Origin: Virgibacillus litoralis
GTDB taxonomy: Bacteria > Bacillota > Bacilli > Bacillales > Amphibacillaceae
Direction of reading: 5' to 3'
DNA: 64,000 nucleotides
Assembly: GCF_017873675.1 (NCBI RefSeq)
Contig: NZ_JAGGKK010000005.1
Coordinates: forward strand, 62,001-126,000
The notes beneath the pieces were generated by a model. It was not told where the DNA came from. It did no database searches and saw nothing but the letters and a program-made list of their open reading frames with translations. This document shows, one piece after another, positions 53,987-63,060 of this stretch. The translations under genes were made by a program, and so were the position numbers. Position 1 is the first letter of the stretch, and each line of letters opens with the position of its first letter.

Positions 53987-53989
53987 CTC

Positions 53990-55306
53990 CTATACTAACA
54001 GACCATATGGATTTTCTAAGCGATCTTTTAGTTCTGTTAAGAATGCAGCTGCTGGTGCGCCGTCAATTGCTCGATGATCAAATGACAGACTGAGTACCAT
54101 CATTGGTCTTACTTCAACCGACCCATCGACAATAACTGGTTTTTCAACGATTCGTCCGACGCCAAGAATTGCTGTTTCAGGCGGATTAATAATAGGTGTA
54201 AACCCATCAACAGCATACATGCCTAAGTTACTGATGCTGAAGGTGCTGCCTGACATTTCATCTGGTGATAATTTACCATCACGTGCCTTCAAGCCTAGAG
54301 TTTTACTTGCTTCAGTTAATTCAGCAAGTCCTTTTTTGTCAGCGTTAGGAACAGATGGAACGATCAAACCATTCTCGACCGCTACAGCCAATCCAATATT
54401 CACATCTTTATTCATTACGATTTCATCACCAACGAGCGAAGCATTCACTTTCGGGTGATTTCCTAATACGTGTGCTGTTGCTTTAATAATAATTTCAGTA
54501 TAGGAAAGTCGATAGCCTGTCTGTTTTTCGATAACTGGCAGTAATGATTTACGAACGTCAATTACTTGTGACATGTCAATTTCACTTGTCAGCGTCACAT
54601 GCGGAATACTCTGCGTGCTTTCCAGCATCTTATCTGCAACTGCTTTACGCAAGCCTTTCAGCTTAACGCGCTCAGGCTCTTCCCTTGGTTCCGTTTGAGC
54701 AGCAGCATATCCTGTGACATCTGCTTTTTCTACCTTCCCTCGAGCTCCAGAACCTTGTATCTGACTAAGATCCACACCTTTGTCAGCAGCAATTTTTTCA
54801 GCAAGCGGAGTGGCACGGTTTGTATCGATCGCTTTGATAACATCTTGTTCGTGTACACGGCTCTTAGGACCTGAACCCGATACACTGGACAATTCGATAT
54901 TATTTTCCCAGGCAACGCGCCTTGCTGCTGGCGTAGCACGTACTTTATCAGTTGCAGATTCTACAGGCTGTTCAGCTGCTGGCTGCTCATCTTCCTTAGC
55001 AGATTCACCAGCCTCAGAAGGCTCTTCCTCATCCGCTAATTCTGGCGGTTCGTTCGGTACCTCTTCGTTTTCCTCGCCGACATAGCCAATAACCGCATTT
55101 ACAGGTATCTCATCATCCACTTGATAATATTTTTTTAAAAAGACGCCTTCTTCATATGACTCAACTTCAATATTGATCTTATCAGTCATGATTTCAAATA
55201 AAGGCTCACCGATTTCAACAGGATCGCCTTCTTCTTTCAACCATTGAAGCAACGTACCAACTTCCATTGTACTGCTTAGCTTTGGCATGAAAACTTCTTT
55301 AGCCAT
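53990..55306 (-). CDS. Dihydrolipoamide acyltransferase (E2) of acetoin-dehydrogenase-type complex, two E3-binding domains
   Basis: The 438-residue protein has an N-terminal lipoyl domain (~1-76) with the lipoylated Lys in MTDKINIE (~43), an acidic/Pro/Glu-rich linker, two successive peripheral-subunit-binding domains (ATPAARRVAWENN ~128-165 and ATPLAEKIAADKG ~171-208), and a catalytic domain with FDHRAIDGA (His-Asp active site, ~403-411). Most E2 proteins have one binding domain. It transfers an acyl group to CoA; acetyl is expected for an acetoin-type complex. Confidence 0.92.
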   Translation of the reverse strand: MAKEVFMPKLSSTMEVGTLLQWLKEEGDPVEIGEPLFEIMTDKINIEVESYEEGVFLKKYYQVDDEIPVNAVIGYVGEENEEVPNEPPELADEEEPSEAGESAKEDEQPAAEQPVESATDKVRATPAARRVAWENNIELSSVSGSGPKSRVHEQDVIKAIDTNRATPLAEKIAADKGVDLSQIQGSGARGKVEKADVTGYAAAQTEPREEPERVKLKGLRKAVADKMLESTQSIPHVTLTSEIDMSQVIDVRKSLLPVIEKQTGYRLSYTEIIIKATAHVLGNHPKVNASLVGDEIVMNKDVNIGLAVAVENGLIVPSVPNADKKGLAELTEASKTLGLKARDGKLSPDEMSGSTFSISNLGMYAVDGFTPIINPPETAILGVGRIVEKPVIVDGSVEVRPMMVLSLSFDHRAIDGAPAAAFLTELKDRLENPYGLLV

Positions 55307-55318
55307 TACGATCCCCCC

Positions 55319-56302
55319 TTACGCCTTATTTAACGTTTTCTTAACGGATTGAACAATATCTGGAACCTGTGGAACCGATGCTTTTTCCAAATCTGGATTA
55401 TATGGAACCGGCACAGGTAGTGCTCCCAGGCGCTGAATTGGTGCATCAAGGTAATCGAATGCATCACTTTCCGCTATCATACTGGCGATCTCACCGCCGA
55501 CTCCACCGCGTTTAACTGCCTCATGGACAACGACAACGCGTCCTGTTTTTGAGACGGATTGAACAATTGTTTCTTCATCTAATGGCACGATTGTTCGCGG
55601 ATCTACCACTTCGACACTAATACCTTCTTTTTCAAGTTCTTCAGCTGCTTCCAGTGCACGATGCACCATAACCGCTGTAGCAACGATTGTCACATCAGTA
55701 CCTTCACGTTTAATATCTGCTTCTCCTAAAGGAATGCTGTATTGATCCTCAGGAACATCGGATTTTGTTTTGTATAAAACTTTATGCTCGTAAAATACAA
55801 CTGGGTTATCGTCATCCATCGCCGCTTTTAACAAGCCTTTTGCATCATATGCTGTTGATGGCTGTACAACCTTAAGACCTGGAACATGTGCTACCCAAGC
55901 TTCCAGACTTTGTGAGTGCTGTGCGGCTGCACCAGTTCCAGAACCACTCGGCGTACGCAATACCATTGGCACTGTAGCCTTACCACCGTACATATAGCGC
56001 ATTTTGGCCGCCTGATTAACCATTTGGTCCATTGCGATGGTAATAAAATCGGAGAACTGCAACTCCACAATCGGACGCATTCCGGTTAATGCCGAACCAA
56101 CAGCCGCTCCGGAGATCCCTGATTCACTGATCGGTGTGTTTCGAACACGTTCAGGACCGAATTCCTCAATCATGCCGCGAGTTACACCAAAGGCACCACC
56201 ATAAACTCCAATATCTTCACCAAGTATAAATACATCATCATTCTTTCTCATTTCTTGTTCCATTGCTTCACGAACTGCTTCTGAATAGGTTATCTCTCTC
56301 AT
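55319..56302 (-). CDS. Acetoin-dehydrogenase-type E1 component, beta subunit
   Basis: The 327-residue TPP-dependent subunit contains [16 protein letters not shown] (~28-43), [19 protein letters not shown] (~56-74, with the cofactor-interacting Glu) and [16 protein letters not shown] (~263-278). It resembles AcoB and PDH/BCKDH beta subunits. With the alpha subunit it forms the TPP site that splits the substrate and acylates the lipoyl group. Similarity by eye and the small-subunit sizes favour the acetoin type over pyruvate dehydrogenase. Confidence 0.9.
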   Translation of the reverse strand: MREITYSEAVREAMEQEMRKNDDVFILGEDIGVYGGAFGVTRGMIEEFGPERVRNTPISESGISGAAVGSALTGMRPIVELQFSDFITIAMDQMVNQAAKMRYMYGGKATVPMVLRTPSGSGTGAAAQHSQSLEAWVAHVPGLKVVQPSTAYDAKGLLKAAMDDDNPVVFYEHKVLYKTKSDVPEDQYSIPLGEADIKREGTDVTIVATAVMVHRALEAAEELEKEGISVEVVDPRTIVPLDEETIVQSVSKTGRVVVVHEAVKRGGVGGEIASMIAESDAFDYLDAPIQRLGALPVPVPYNPDLEKASVPQVPDIVQSVKKTLNKA

Positions 56303-56314
56303 GATTATTCCCTC

Positions 56315-57301
56315 CTATGCGTAAACGTCATTTAATAGGTCTTCGTGTGCTGGCATTGGCCCTTCTTTTGCGAAATCTACTGAATCCTCAACAGCCTGTT
56401 TTGCTTCACTTCTTAGCGATTTTGATTCTTCTTCCGTGAAAATTCCCGCTTCAATCAACACACCAGCAAAGCGTTTGATCGGATCTTTGTCTTTCCATTC
56501 TTTCTCTTCTTCACGTGTGCGATATTTCTTCGCGTCACTCTTGGAATGACCTTTCCAGCGGTAAGTCTTCGCCTCGATTAACGTTGGGCCATTTCCGCTT
56601 CTGGCGTTTTCAACTGCTTCATGTGTTGTATTCATCATTTCAACGATATCGTTTCCATCAACCTTAACACCAGGGAAACCGTATGACTGTGCACGTTCTG
56701 AAATATCCTTCACATTAACCATATCTTTAACGGGACCTGACATGCCATATTGATTATTTTCACAAATAAACACAATAGGCAGGTTCCAGATTGAAGCAAG
56801 ATTCAATGCTTCATGAAAGCTTCCCTCGTTTGATGCACCGTCACCAAAGAAACACATTGTCACATAATCCTGTTTTTTCATGTGGGCTGTTAATGCTGAA
56901 CCGACTGCCAATGGAATGCCACCGCCAACAATTCCGTTTGCACCTAGATTTCCTTTTTCAACATCGGCGATATGCATTGATCCGCCTTTACCTTTACAGT
57001 AGCCAGTTGTACGACCAAACAGTTCTGCCATCATTTTGTTCACATCGGCACCTTTGGCGATACAATGTCCATGGCCGCGGTGAGTACTTGTAATTTTGTC
57101 CTGCTCCTGAATAACAGCACATGCACCGGATGCACTAGCTTCTTGCCCTACACATAGATGTGTCGTACCATGAATTTCACCTTTTGCAAAAAATTCATCA
57201 ACCTTCTCTTCAAAAAATCGTATTGTCCACATTTGTTTATATAAATCTACCAATTTGTCCTTGCCAACATCAGGTACTAATTTCACGTTATTTAATTCCA
57301 T
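56315..57301 (-). CDS. Acetoin-dehydrogenase-type E1 component, alpha subunit
   Basis: The 328-residue TPP-binding subunit has STHRGHGHCIAKGAD (~73-87), GKGGSMHIAD (~107-116) and the TPP motif GDGASNEGSFHEALNLASIW ... ENNQYGMS (~154-188). The THRGHGHCIAKG and GLCKGKGGSMHIAD-like blocks match B. subtilis AcoA as I recall it. It is the first gene of the four-gene operon. The promoter carries a pair of TTACATTTGT-type operators shared with the adjacent PTS and SAF-oxidoreductase genes, so the natural substrate may be an acyloin phosphate made from the imported polyol rather than acetoin. Confidence 0.88.
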   Translation of the reverse strand: MELNNVKLVPDVGKDKLVDLYKQMWTIRFFEEKVDEFFAKGEIHGTTHLCVGQEASASGACAVIQEQDKITSTHRGHGHCIAKGADVNKMMAELFGRTTGYCKGKGGSMHIADVEKGNLGANGIVGGGIPLAVGSALTAHMKKQDYVTMCFFGDGASNEGSFHEALNLASIWNLPIVFICENNQYGMSGPVKDMVNVKDISERAQSYGFPGVKVDGNDIVEMMNTTHEAVENARSGNGPTLIEAKTYRWKGHSKSDAKKYRTREEEKEWKDKDPIKRFAGVLIEAGIFTEEESKSLRSEAKQAVEDSVDFAKEGPMPAHEDLLNDVYA

Positions 57302-57315
57302 TTATTTCACTCCTT

Positions 57316-57346
57316 TTACATTTGTTCATTATAATTACGTTTGTAA
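57316..57346. promoter_or_regulatory. Paired SorC-type operators, E1-alpha promoter
   Basis: TTACATTTGTTC (57316-57327) and TTACGTTTGTAA (57335-57346) start 19 bp apart. The second lies 2 bp past the -10 box of the E1-alpha promoter, a position for repression. Confidence 0.7.
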
Positions 57347-57348
57347 CA

Positions 57349-57377
57349 ATGATAAAATTTTCTGGCTGTTTCGTCAA
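57349..57377 (-). promoter_or_regulatory. SigA-type promoter of the E1a-E1b-E2-E3 operon
   Basis: On the minus strand TTGACG (57377-57372), 17 bp spacer, TATCAT (57354-57349). It is directly followed by the paired operators and then the E1-alpha RBS. Confidence 0.65.
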
Positions 57378-57389
57378 GTGATTTGCTAG

Positions 57390-57412
57390 AAAATCTGGCT
57401 TATCGCCAAGCT
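57390..57412. repeat. Short dispersed repeat, second copy
   Basis: GAAAATCTGGCTTATCGCCA, followed by AGC, matches the block at 15239-15285. It lies just upstream of the E1-alpha promoter. Confidence 0.5.
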
Positions 57413-57596
57413 TTTATGGTGAAAGTATTAGTTGCTCGTATGCAGGTATTTATACTTGCTTAATTGTTTTAAAAAAACCTCCCCACATGAAGAGTGAAGA
57501 GGTATTTATTAAGTTAGGCTGTTTTTAGAGATTATTGTTTGATGCAAAAGATATAAACTGTTACACAGTAATATTTAGTTCAGCTCTCTTACCATG

Positions 57597-57771
57597 CAGT
57601 TGGAATATACTCGCTTTCCGTGGGCTCACCACGAGCCTCCGACGCATAGGATGTGCTAGTGCAGACGTTGCCACAGGACGTGGCGTACATAGTCTGCCTC
57701 GCTCGCAAAGAACGCTCCCTGTGGTGTCTCTTAGGATCGCTGTCCCACAGGAGTCTCGCATATTCCAACTG
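57597..57771. repeat. Large palindromic intergenic repeat, copy A
   Basis: CAGTTGGAATAT and ATATTCCAACTG close a 175 bp, GC-rich inverted-repeat element containing CTCGCTTTCCGTGGGC and CCCACAGGAGTCTCGC. Related blocks such as CGCTTTCC-GCGGGC recur in many Bacillaceae intergenic regions, as I recall. Frames in it are false. Confidence 0.7.
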
Positions 57772-57831
57772 CTGGTTTAGGTACAAAATCTTGTTTTATC
57801 ATATCTCCAGAAGTGAACAATACCCAGCGTA

Positions 57832-57936
57832 GGAAATACACGGAGACTCCTGCGGGAGGACAGGCCTAGGCGAGACCCCGCAGTGCGCAGCACGAGGAGG
57901 CTCGCCAGCCGCCCGCGGAAAGCGTAGTGTATTTCC
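57832..57936. repeat. Large palindromic intergenic repeat, copy B (opposite orientation)
   Basis: GGAAATACAC and GTGTATTTCC bound a 105 bp GC-rich element with GAGACTCCTGCGGGAGGACA and CCGCGGAAAGCG. Its reverse complement aligns with copy A. The two copies fill the 700 bp gap between E1-alpha and the SAF oxidoreductase genes. Confidence 0.7.
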
Positions 57937-58007
57937 GAAGCGGTATCATAGCACTATTTATCCACATTACATCGCAGTTTACGTCACCTAAGAGCAACTT
58001 TTGTTTG

Positions 58008-59294
58008 CTATCCCTTATCCTGCATTGAGCGCAATTTCCAGATAGTAGATTCATCCGTTTGTACAATGTCATCGTACGTAATTATACCGCCTTTTTTAAT
58101 CGCACTCTTCAGCTTCACGTTTTTATCAACCAAACCAATCGGCAACGCACCTTGTTCTTTTGCCTCATCCGCTTTCAAAAGTTTCCCGTAAACAGTAAAT
58201 CCGCCAATACTATCGAGGAACTCACCTGCATCCAAGTCTTTTTTAGCTACTGCAACCGTTTCGCCTTGTCCCCCGAAATATGGCGTGATCGTAGGCTCAT
58301 TGTCAAAGTAAGCTTTAGCAATCGATAGCGGGGTCTCAAGACTTGTTAAATGGTATGGGCGATATAAGACATAGTTTGGTCCGTCTCCCATTTTCAGGTA
58401 TTTCATTTCCGCATTTACCTCTTCTTTATCAGAAGTAATAATGGCAAATACTCCTGGGGCAACACCGTTAACAAAATCTACTATTCTTCTTCCATTAAGC
58501 TTTCCGCCTTGTGATTTATCTTTAAAAATATTTGGAAGCTCTGCTACTGATCCTTCAAAGCCATGCATGCCTGGCTGATCCGGTGCAAAACCAATTGCAT
58601 TAGCAACAGCGTTCATTTCTACCATCGTTTTTGTACCATCCTGGAATGAGGCAAGCATTTTTGGACTTGACCCTTTTGCTTTTGCTTCATCTGCTGCTGT
58701 GTCAGGATTTGCTTCCAAATTCAGTGGGTTATTCTTTCCTTTTCCAACTGCAACAATTTCAAAGCCCATTGCATCGGCAAAATCATATAATTCCATAATT
58801 GCACCTGGTTCGTCACCAGCAGTACCTGTATAAACAACACCAGCGGAATCCGCCATTTTCTTCAATAGTGGTCCAACAGTGACGTCCGCTTCCACGTTAA
58901 GCATAACGATGTGTTTCTTATTCAGAATGGTATCCCAGGCAATTTCAGCTCCAAGATTCGGAATGCCTGTAGCGTCAACCACTACATCAACATCAGGTAA
59001 CGATGTAACAAGTTTTACATTTGTTGTAGCTACCACCTGATTCTGATTTACCGCTGATTCAGCTTTTGTTAAATCATCAGTCACAGCAATAGTTGAAGCA
59101 CTGATTCCAGCATTTTTATAAGCATTTTCCACGTTTTCTATAGCAAGGTCTGCCGTGGCAACCACACGCATTCCTTTCATACCTTCAATCTGAGAGATCA
59201 TGCCTCTTCCCATTTGTCCTGCACCTACAAGACCTACCTTAATATAAGAACCTTCATTTTCTAATTTCTGCAGTTTTCTATTAATATTAAGCAT
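58008..59294 (-). CDS. SAF-domain NAD(P)-dependent oxidoreductase, DXP-reductoisomerase-like (DRL) family candidate
   Basis: Start chosen at 59294: GGAG-8 nt-ATG; the in-frame GTG at 59303 lies within the RBS. The ~428-residue protein has a Rossmann N-terminus GLVGAGQMGRGM (~22-33) followed by VVATADL, a homoserine-dehydrogenase-like middle (VVDATGIPN, GTAGDEPGAIMEL) and a C-terminal SAF-like domain (~340-420). This is the architecture I recall for Brucella DRL, which converts DXP to 2-C-methyl-D-erythritol 4-phosphate. It is encoded 18 bp after a glucitol-type IIA gene. I infer it acts on the PTS-phosphorylated polyol, possibly running the DRL-type reaction backwards. The exact reaction is not proven by sequence. 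Confidence 0.75.
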   Translation of the reverse strand: MLNINRKLQKLENEGSYIKVGLVGAGQMGRGMISQIEGMKGMRVVATADLAIENVENAYKNAGISASTIAVTDDLTKAESAVNQNQVVATTNVKLVTSLPDVDVVVDATGIPNLGAEIAWDTILNKKHIVMLNVEADVTVGPLLKKMADSAGVVYTGTAGDEPGAIMELYDFADAMGFEIVAVGKGKNNPLNLEANPDTAADEAKAKGSSPKMLASFQDGTKTMVEMNAVANAIGFAPDQPGMHGFEGSVAELPNIFKDKSQGGKLNGRRIVDFVNGVAPGVFAIITSDKEEVNAEMKYLKMGDGPNYVLYRPYHLTSLETPLSIAKAYFDNEPTITPYFGGQGETVAVAKKDLDAGEFLDSIGGFTVYGKLLKADEAKEQGALPIGLVDKNVKLKSAIKKGGIITYDDIVQTDESTIWKLRSMQDKG

Positions 59295-59321
59295 TTGCTT
59301 CACTCCATTTCTGCGTTGTAA

Positions 59322-59687
59322 TTATCTTCTGAATGATATAATCATTTTTTCATTTACTTCAGGTATTTGTTTTTGCTCCAAGCACACAGTCCCTGGTAAT
59401 TCTGAATGTGAATCGCCATTAAAATTAAATGTAGCGTGACCAAGCTCTTTCATTGTTTCGTTAGCTTTATCACCAACAAACAAAATTTTAAAAGGTTCAT
59501 CGTTAATGACCATTTCGTCTCCTGCTTTTATATCTTCAGTCAACTTGTCGCCAGTATGAATAACTGAAATACTTTTCAAATCTGCTGGAACTGTATCATT
59601 AAAAAGAATCATCATTTTTTCTTCAAACATTAGTGGAGCATCTTCTCCAACTTCAACAACCTTTACTTCATAAAAAGAATTAGCCAT
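59322..59687 (-). CDS. srlB: PTS glucitol/sorbitol-type IIA component
   Basis: Start chosen at 59687, the ATG after GAGGAGATGTATTAAC; the longer frame reaches 59747. The ~121-residue protein has the beta-rich fold of GutA/SrlB, with VIHTGDKL (phosphohistidine His ~43), MVINDEPFKILFVGDKANE and GTVCLEQKQIPEV. It phosphorylates the IIB domain of the IIBC protein. It has its own operator pair upstream and forms a unit with the SAF oxidoreductase gene. Confidence 0.88.
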   Translation of the reverse strand: MANSFYEVKVVEVGEDAPLMFEEKMMILFNDTVPADLKSISVIHTGDKLTEDIKAGDEMVINDEPFKILFVGDKANETMKELGHATFNFNGDSHSELPGTVCLEQKQIPEVNEKMIISFRR

Positions 59688-59768
59688 GTTAATACATCTC
59701 CTCACCTGTGTTAAAATCATTTCTATGATGAATGTTACACGAAACAAATATGATATTCAATAACTTTT

Positions 59769-59799
59769 TTACAATTGTAACAATAACTTACATTTGTAA
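59769..59799. promoter_or_regulatory. Paired SorC-type operators, IIA-DRL promoter
   Basis: TTACAATTGTAA (59769-59780, perfect palindrome) and TTACATTTGTAA (59788-59799) start 19 bp apart, ~80-110 bp upstream of the IIA start. Confidence 0.75.
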
Positions 59800-59814
59800 A
59801 AACACAATCATTTT

Positions 59815-59845
59815 TATACCCTCCTTCATTGGAAAAGAGGGTATA
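59815..59845. terminator. Hairpin after the IIBC gene
   Basis: TATACCCTC and GAGGGTATA form a 9 bp stem ~12 bp past the IIBC stop. No clear T run on the minus strand; it may partly end the gutM-srlA-srlE transcript before the next operator pair. Confidence 0.45.
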
Positions 59846-59856
59846 AATTTGTTTTC

Positions 59857-60915
59857 TTAGCTGTATAGGCCAAAGCTTGCAAAGTATGCAATTACAACTG
59901 CAGCTGGTCCTGTAATTAATCTGGAGAAGAGTACGGCTGGTACACCGACTTCAATCGTTTCTGGCTCAGCCTCTCCAAGTGTTAAGCCAACCGGAACAAA
60001 GTCTGTCCCTACTTGTGGGTTGATGGCAAATAATGCCGGTAATGTCATCTGTGGCGGGATATTCCCTTTACCAACTTCAACCCCGATTAGAACACCTACA
60101 ACTTGTGCAATTACAGCGCCTGGTGCAAGTAATGGTGAAATGATTGGTATGGAACAAATAAGGGAAAGTATTAACATCCCCAGTAATGACGTTGCTAATG
60201 GTGTTACGGTATTAGCGATAAAATCACCAATTCCTGTATAGTTGATAATCCCCATTAACACACTGACAAAGGCCATGAATGGCAGAATGTTCTTAATAAC
60301 TGTATCTATTGTATCTCTACCAGCTTGGAAGAATGTGCTGACAACGTTCCCAACCTTGTCACCGAGTACTTCAATTACCCGATTGATTATATTTTTCTTC
60401 TTACCTTGACTTTCCTCTTGTGCTGCAACTTTTCCTTTCGCTTCTTCTTTCTTCTGTTTTGCAACATTTTTATCCAATAATGACTCATCATTTCCTGATT
60501 CCTGGTCGTTGCTTTCTTCTTGCTGATTTCCTTCTGTAGAACCATCAGCTTGGCCAATATTTTCTGTGGTAACACCTGACACAAAATTTTCTTCATTAAT
60601 GAATTTGGCAAGCGGCCCTGAAGGTGAATTACTGAATACATTTATCGTCTTAATCCCCATCTTCGGGTACACACCACTTCTGGCAGTCCCTCCACAGTTG
60701 ATAACGGCACAGACCATTTCTTCTTTTGCTACTGACTTTTGGAAACCGTCAATCGCAATACCGCCTGTCCGATCTGCTATTTCCTGTGCAACTGGGTGAA
60801 TTCCGCCACCAGTTACAGATATAATATATTTTTTATCGTCAGTCGGATGGATAACAAGTGGACCTCCCCATCCGGATGAACCTTTCGACACTTTTACTGC
60901 TTTATATTCACTCAT
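59857..60915 (-). CDS. srlE: PTS glucitol/sorbitol-type IIBC component
   Basis: The 352-residue protein starts with the IIB domain (~1-115): [13 protein letters not shown] and [18 protein letters not shown], with the phosphocysteine at ~74. A charged linker (~120-180) leads to a membrane IIC part (~195-350) with [19 protein letters not shown] and [18 protein letters not shown]. This is the SrlE arrangement. It works with the srlA-like IIC2 protein encoded 24 bp upstream to import and phosphorylate a polyol. Confidence 0.9.
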   Translation of the reverse strand: MSEYKAVKVSKGSSGWGGPLVIHPTDDKKYIISVTGGGIHPVAQEIADRTGGIAIDGFQKSVAKEEMVCAVINCGGTARSGVYPKMGIKTINVFSNSPSGPLAKFINEENFVSGVTTENIGQADGSTEGNQQEESNDQESGNDESLLDKNVAKQKKEEAKGKVAAQEESQGKKKNIINRVIEVLGDKVGNVVSTFFQAGRDTIDTVIKNILPFMAFVSVLMGIINYTGIGDFIANTVTPLATSLLGMLILSLICSIPIISPLLAPGAVIAQVVGVLIGVEVGKGNIPPQMTLPALFAINPQVGTDFVPVGLTLGEAEPETIEVGVPAVLFSRLITGPAAVVIAYFASFGLYS

Positions 60916-60939
60916 TGATTATCCTCCTCGCCATTATTG

Positions 60940-61482
60940 CTATGCAGCAATATTTTCAGATTCCTGTTGTCTGTTTTTAATCATTCGATTCGTAATAAGC
61001 TCCGTAACAAAGCCTCTCAATAACATTACTACTATTCCGACAAGTAAAAACCGAAGTGCTAGTGGACCAGTAGATAGTCCAAGCTGTGTTATACCAGCTG
61101 CTACCCCTGTATAAACAAACAATTCTGCCGGATTCGCATGTGGAAAAAGTCCGGTAATTGGATGAACAAATGAAACCGCAGAGTCATAAAAAGCTGGTTT
61201 TTGTTTTTCAGGCAAGAAACGACCGAACGTATAGCACATTGGATTTGTCAGGAAAAACACTGCTAAAAATGGGAAGATCGTATACCGTAAAATAAAATAT
61301 TTCGTACAATATTGGGCGAATTTAAATACCCTTTCTTCCCCGATAAATTTAATTAAAGCGTTTACAGCTGTAATCAAAACAATTAACAATGGAATGATGT
61401 CCGTTACCAGGCCCATAAATGTATCTCCGCCAGCCTGGAACATTCCAATAAAACCTTCTGCAAGCTTGATTAAGAAATCCAT
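60940..61482 (-). CDS. srlA: PTS glucitol/sorbitol-type IIC component
   Basis: The 180-residue membrane protein has ~5 hydrophobic segments, the conserved GGDTFMGLVTDIIPLLI (~18-34), LTNPMCYTFGRFLPEKQKPAFYDSA (~79-103) and HPITGLFPHANPAELFVYTGVA (~106-127), typical of SrlA. Its start overlaps the gutM stop by 13 bp. It is the membrane partner of the IIBC protein. Confidence 0.9.
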   Translation of the reverse strand: MDFLIKLAEGFIGMFQAGGDTFMGLVTDIIPLLIVLITAVNALIKFIGEERVFKFAQYCTKYFILRYTIFPFLAVFFLTNPMCYTFGRFLPEKQKPAFYDSAVSFVHPITGLFPHANPAELFVYTGVAAGITQLGLSTGPLALRFLLVGIVVMLLRGFVTELITNRMIKNRQQESENIAA

Positions 61483-61868
61483 GCTTCATTCCCCTTTCCT
61501 TTGTTTAATTCTTTTTTAATCATATCAACGGCATTGGAAAGAGCGTGAAATTCTTTTTTAGATAAGAAATCTACAAATTTCGTCTCCTCCAACTTCATGC
61601 CTACTAATTGTTTAATATCCTTGAATCTAGCAAAAACTGTTATCCCTTTCATAACTTTTGCATCAATGATATGCGACTTTTCATCACAGACAAGTACAAT
61701 GATTGCGCCATTACCTAATCTTTTCTTATAATAGCCTGTCCCTAAATATCCAGAGTCTCTTCTGCTCAGTTTTTTAATTTCAGACTTATAGTGCTTCACT
61801 TGAAAATGGGTCATTAAAAACTGCAATCCCCAAATAAAGGCAAATATGAAAATAAAAGTTCCCCACAT
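61470..61868 (-). CDS. gutM: GutM-type glucitol operon activator
   Basis: Start chosen at 61868, the ATG after GAGGGGGCGATACA; the longer frame to 61922 would run through the operators. The ~132-residue protein has one N-terminal membrane helix (TFIFIFAFIWGLQFLM) and a small domain with GTGYYKKRLGNGAIIVLVCD, as in GutM/SrlM proteins. GutM is known as an activator or accessory of glucitol operons. It is the first gene of the PTS transcript. Confidence 0.85.
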   Translation of the reverse strand: MWGTFIFIFAFIWGLQFLMTHFQVKHYKSEIKKLSRRDSGYLGTGYYKKRLGNGAIIVLVCDEKSHIIDAKVMKGITVFARFKDIKQLVGMKLEETKFVDFLSKKEFHALSNAVDMIKKELNKGKGNEAWIS

Positions 61869-61885
61869 TGTATCGCCCCCTCTTT

Positions 61886-61916
61886 TTACATTTGTATTCA
61901 TGTGAAACTTTTGTAA
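61886..61916. promoter_or_regulatory. Paired SorC-type operators, gutM promoter
   Basis: TTACATTTGTAT (61886-61897) and AAACTTTTGTAA (61905-61916) start 19 bp apart. The second begins 5 bp past the -10 box. Confidence 0.65.
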
Positions 61917-61921
61917 ATACA

Positions 61922-61950
61922 ATGTTAAAACGCTTTCATCTCCATGTCAA
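61922..61950 (-). promoter_or_regulatory. SigA-type promoter of the gutM-PTS operon with internal cre
   Basis: On the minus strand TTGACA (61950-61945), 17 bp spacer, TAACAT (61927-61922). TTAAAACGCTTTCA at 61925-61938, a 13 of 14 cre match on the minus strand, lies in the spacer, so CcpA would block this promoter when preferred sugars are present. Confidence 0.75.
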
Positions 61951-61983
61951 TATTTTTTTTAAGTTTTTTGTTTTTTCATAACA

Positions 61984-62928
61984 CTAACTGTATTCCAGCA
62001 ATGATTCCGCGGTTTTGTCATCTGTTACCAGTACATCCAGGTATTTACTTTTAAGGGCAACATGAAGTCCTTCAACCTTATATGCTCCTTCAGCAATAGC
62101 TAAAACTTCTGGTATTTCTTTTATTTCTTCCAAATCTAATCCTATTACTCTATCATTTATTGGATGCTGGACAAGTTGACCATCCCTATTATAAAAACAG
62201 GAATTAATATCGCCAACTGCTCCTGAGTCATTTAATGTTCCAATATCCTGTTCATTTAAATAGCCCATTCTAACCATTGTTGATTCACTCGATGGGCTGC
62301 TGACGCCAACGACTGCTATATCGACTTTTCTTCCCTCTTCCAGCACCGCAGCTACATCCTTAGAATTTTTAATAGCGTTTTTCAAATCAGCAGTTTCAGC
62401 CACTGCGGGAGCATACAAATAGGAAGAACTAGTATTTAACTGTTGCGCAAGCTGAAACGATAAATGATTGGAGTGATATTGCACAAACCCCTGCCCCATT
62501 CCTCCGATCAACGGGACTAAATGAATATGACTCTGCTGCTGACTTTGAAATTCTTCTACAAAAGTAGAAATAGATTTACCCCAGGAAACTCCAATTGTGT
62601 TAAATTGATTTATTTTTTTAGATAGATAGGCAGTTGCAGCTTGACCCATACGGCGTCTCACCATTTCCGGACCCTTATTAGAGACGGAAACTACTACAGC
62701 TTCATGCAGGCCATACTTTTTTTCCAGCTTTCGTTCCAGTTCCACGGTATGAACCGTTTCATCCTTCATATAAACTTCTACAATTTTTTTCTCTCTAGCT
62801 TGCTGAAGTAATTTAGAAATAATAGGTCTGGACAAGCCTACTTTCTTGCAAATTTCGTTTTGTGTCCAGCCCTCCAAATAATATAATTTTGAGACCTTTG
62901 CAATTAAATTCCGCTCTTTTGCATCCAA
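61984..62928 (-). CDS. SorC-family sugar-binding transcriptional regulator
   Basis: The 314-residue protein starts at a TTG eight bases after GGGGG. It has an N-terminal helix-turn-helix (about 10-50: KLYYLEGWTQNEICKKVGLSRPIISKLL) and a C-terminal sugar-phosphate-binding domain (~60-310) with IGVSWGKSISTFVEEF, LVPLIGGMGQ, GDINSCFYNRDGQL and GVSSPSSESTMV. These bind phosphorylated sugars as effectors. Its gene sits between the PTS operon and the divergent glpD-like gene and has a TTACATTCGTAA site before its RBS. It is the obvious owner of the operators found at five promoters here. Confidence 0.92.
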   Translation of the reverse strand: MDAKERNLIAKVSKLYYLEGWTQNEICKKVGLSRPIISKLLQQAREKKIVEVYMKDETVHTVELERKLEKKYGLHEAVVVSVSNKGPEMVRRRMGQAATAYLSKKINQFNTIGVSWGKSISTFVEEFQSQQQSHIHLVPLIGGMGQGFVQYHSNHLSFQLAQQLNTSSSYLYAPAVAETADLKNAIKNSKDVAAVLEEGRKVDIAVVGVSSPSSESTMVRMGYLNEQDIGTLNDSGAVGDINSCFYNRDGQLVQHPINDRVIGLDLEEIKEIPEVLAIAEGAYKVEGLHVALKSKYLDVLVTDDKTAESLLEYS

Positions 62929-62944
62929 TCTATAATCCCCCTTG

Positions 62945-62956
62945 TTACATTCGTAA
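62945..62956. promoter_or_regulatory. Single SorC-type operator, autoregulatory
   Basis: TTACATTCGTAA lies directly upstream of the RBS of the SorC-type gene, 17 bp before its start codon. Confidence 0.65.
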
Positions 62957-63017
62957 AATTCGATGTCTTTAATATTAACAACAAATTAAGAAATCAGAAA
63001 GCGATTTCATACCTTTA

Positions 63018-63046
63018 TTGACTAAGGATAATAAAAAAGATATACT
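63018..63046 (+). promoter_or_regulatory. SigA-type promoter of the glpD-like gene
   Basis: TTGACT (63018-63023), 17 bp spacer, TATACT (63041-63046). The operator pair follows within 15 bp. Confidence 0.75.
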
Positions 63047-63060
63047 AAATTCAAATTAGT

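Noticed and set aside
53990-57301. Naming the complex pyruvate dehydrogenase
   Set aside because: The E1 subunits look closer to AcoA/AcoB, and the operon is controlled together with a polyol PTS, which is unlikely for housekeeping PDH.
57535-57786. Overlapping small frames in both directions
   Set aside because: They lie inside a large palindromic intergenic repeat and mirror each other; no RBS.
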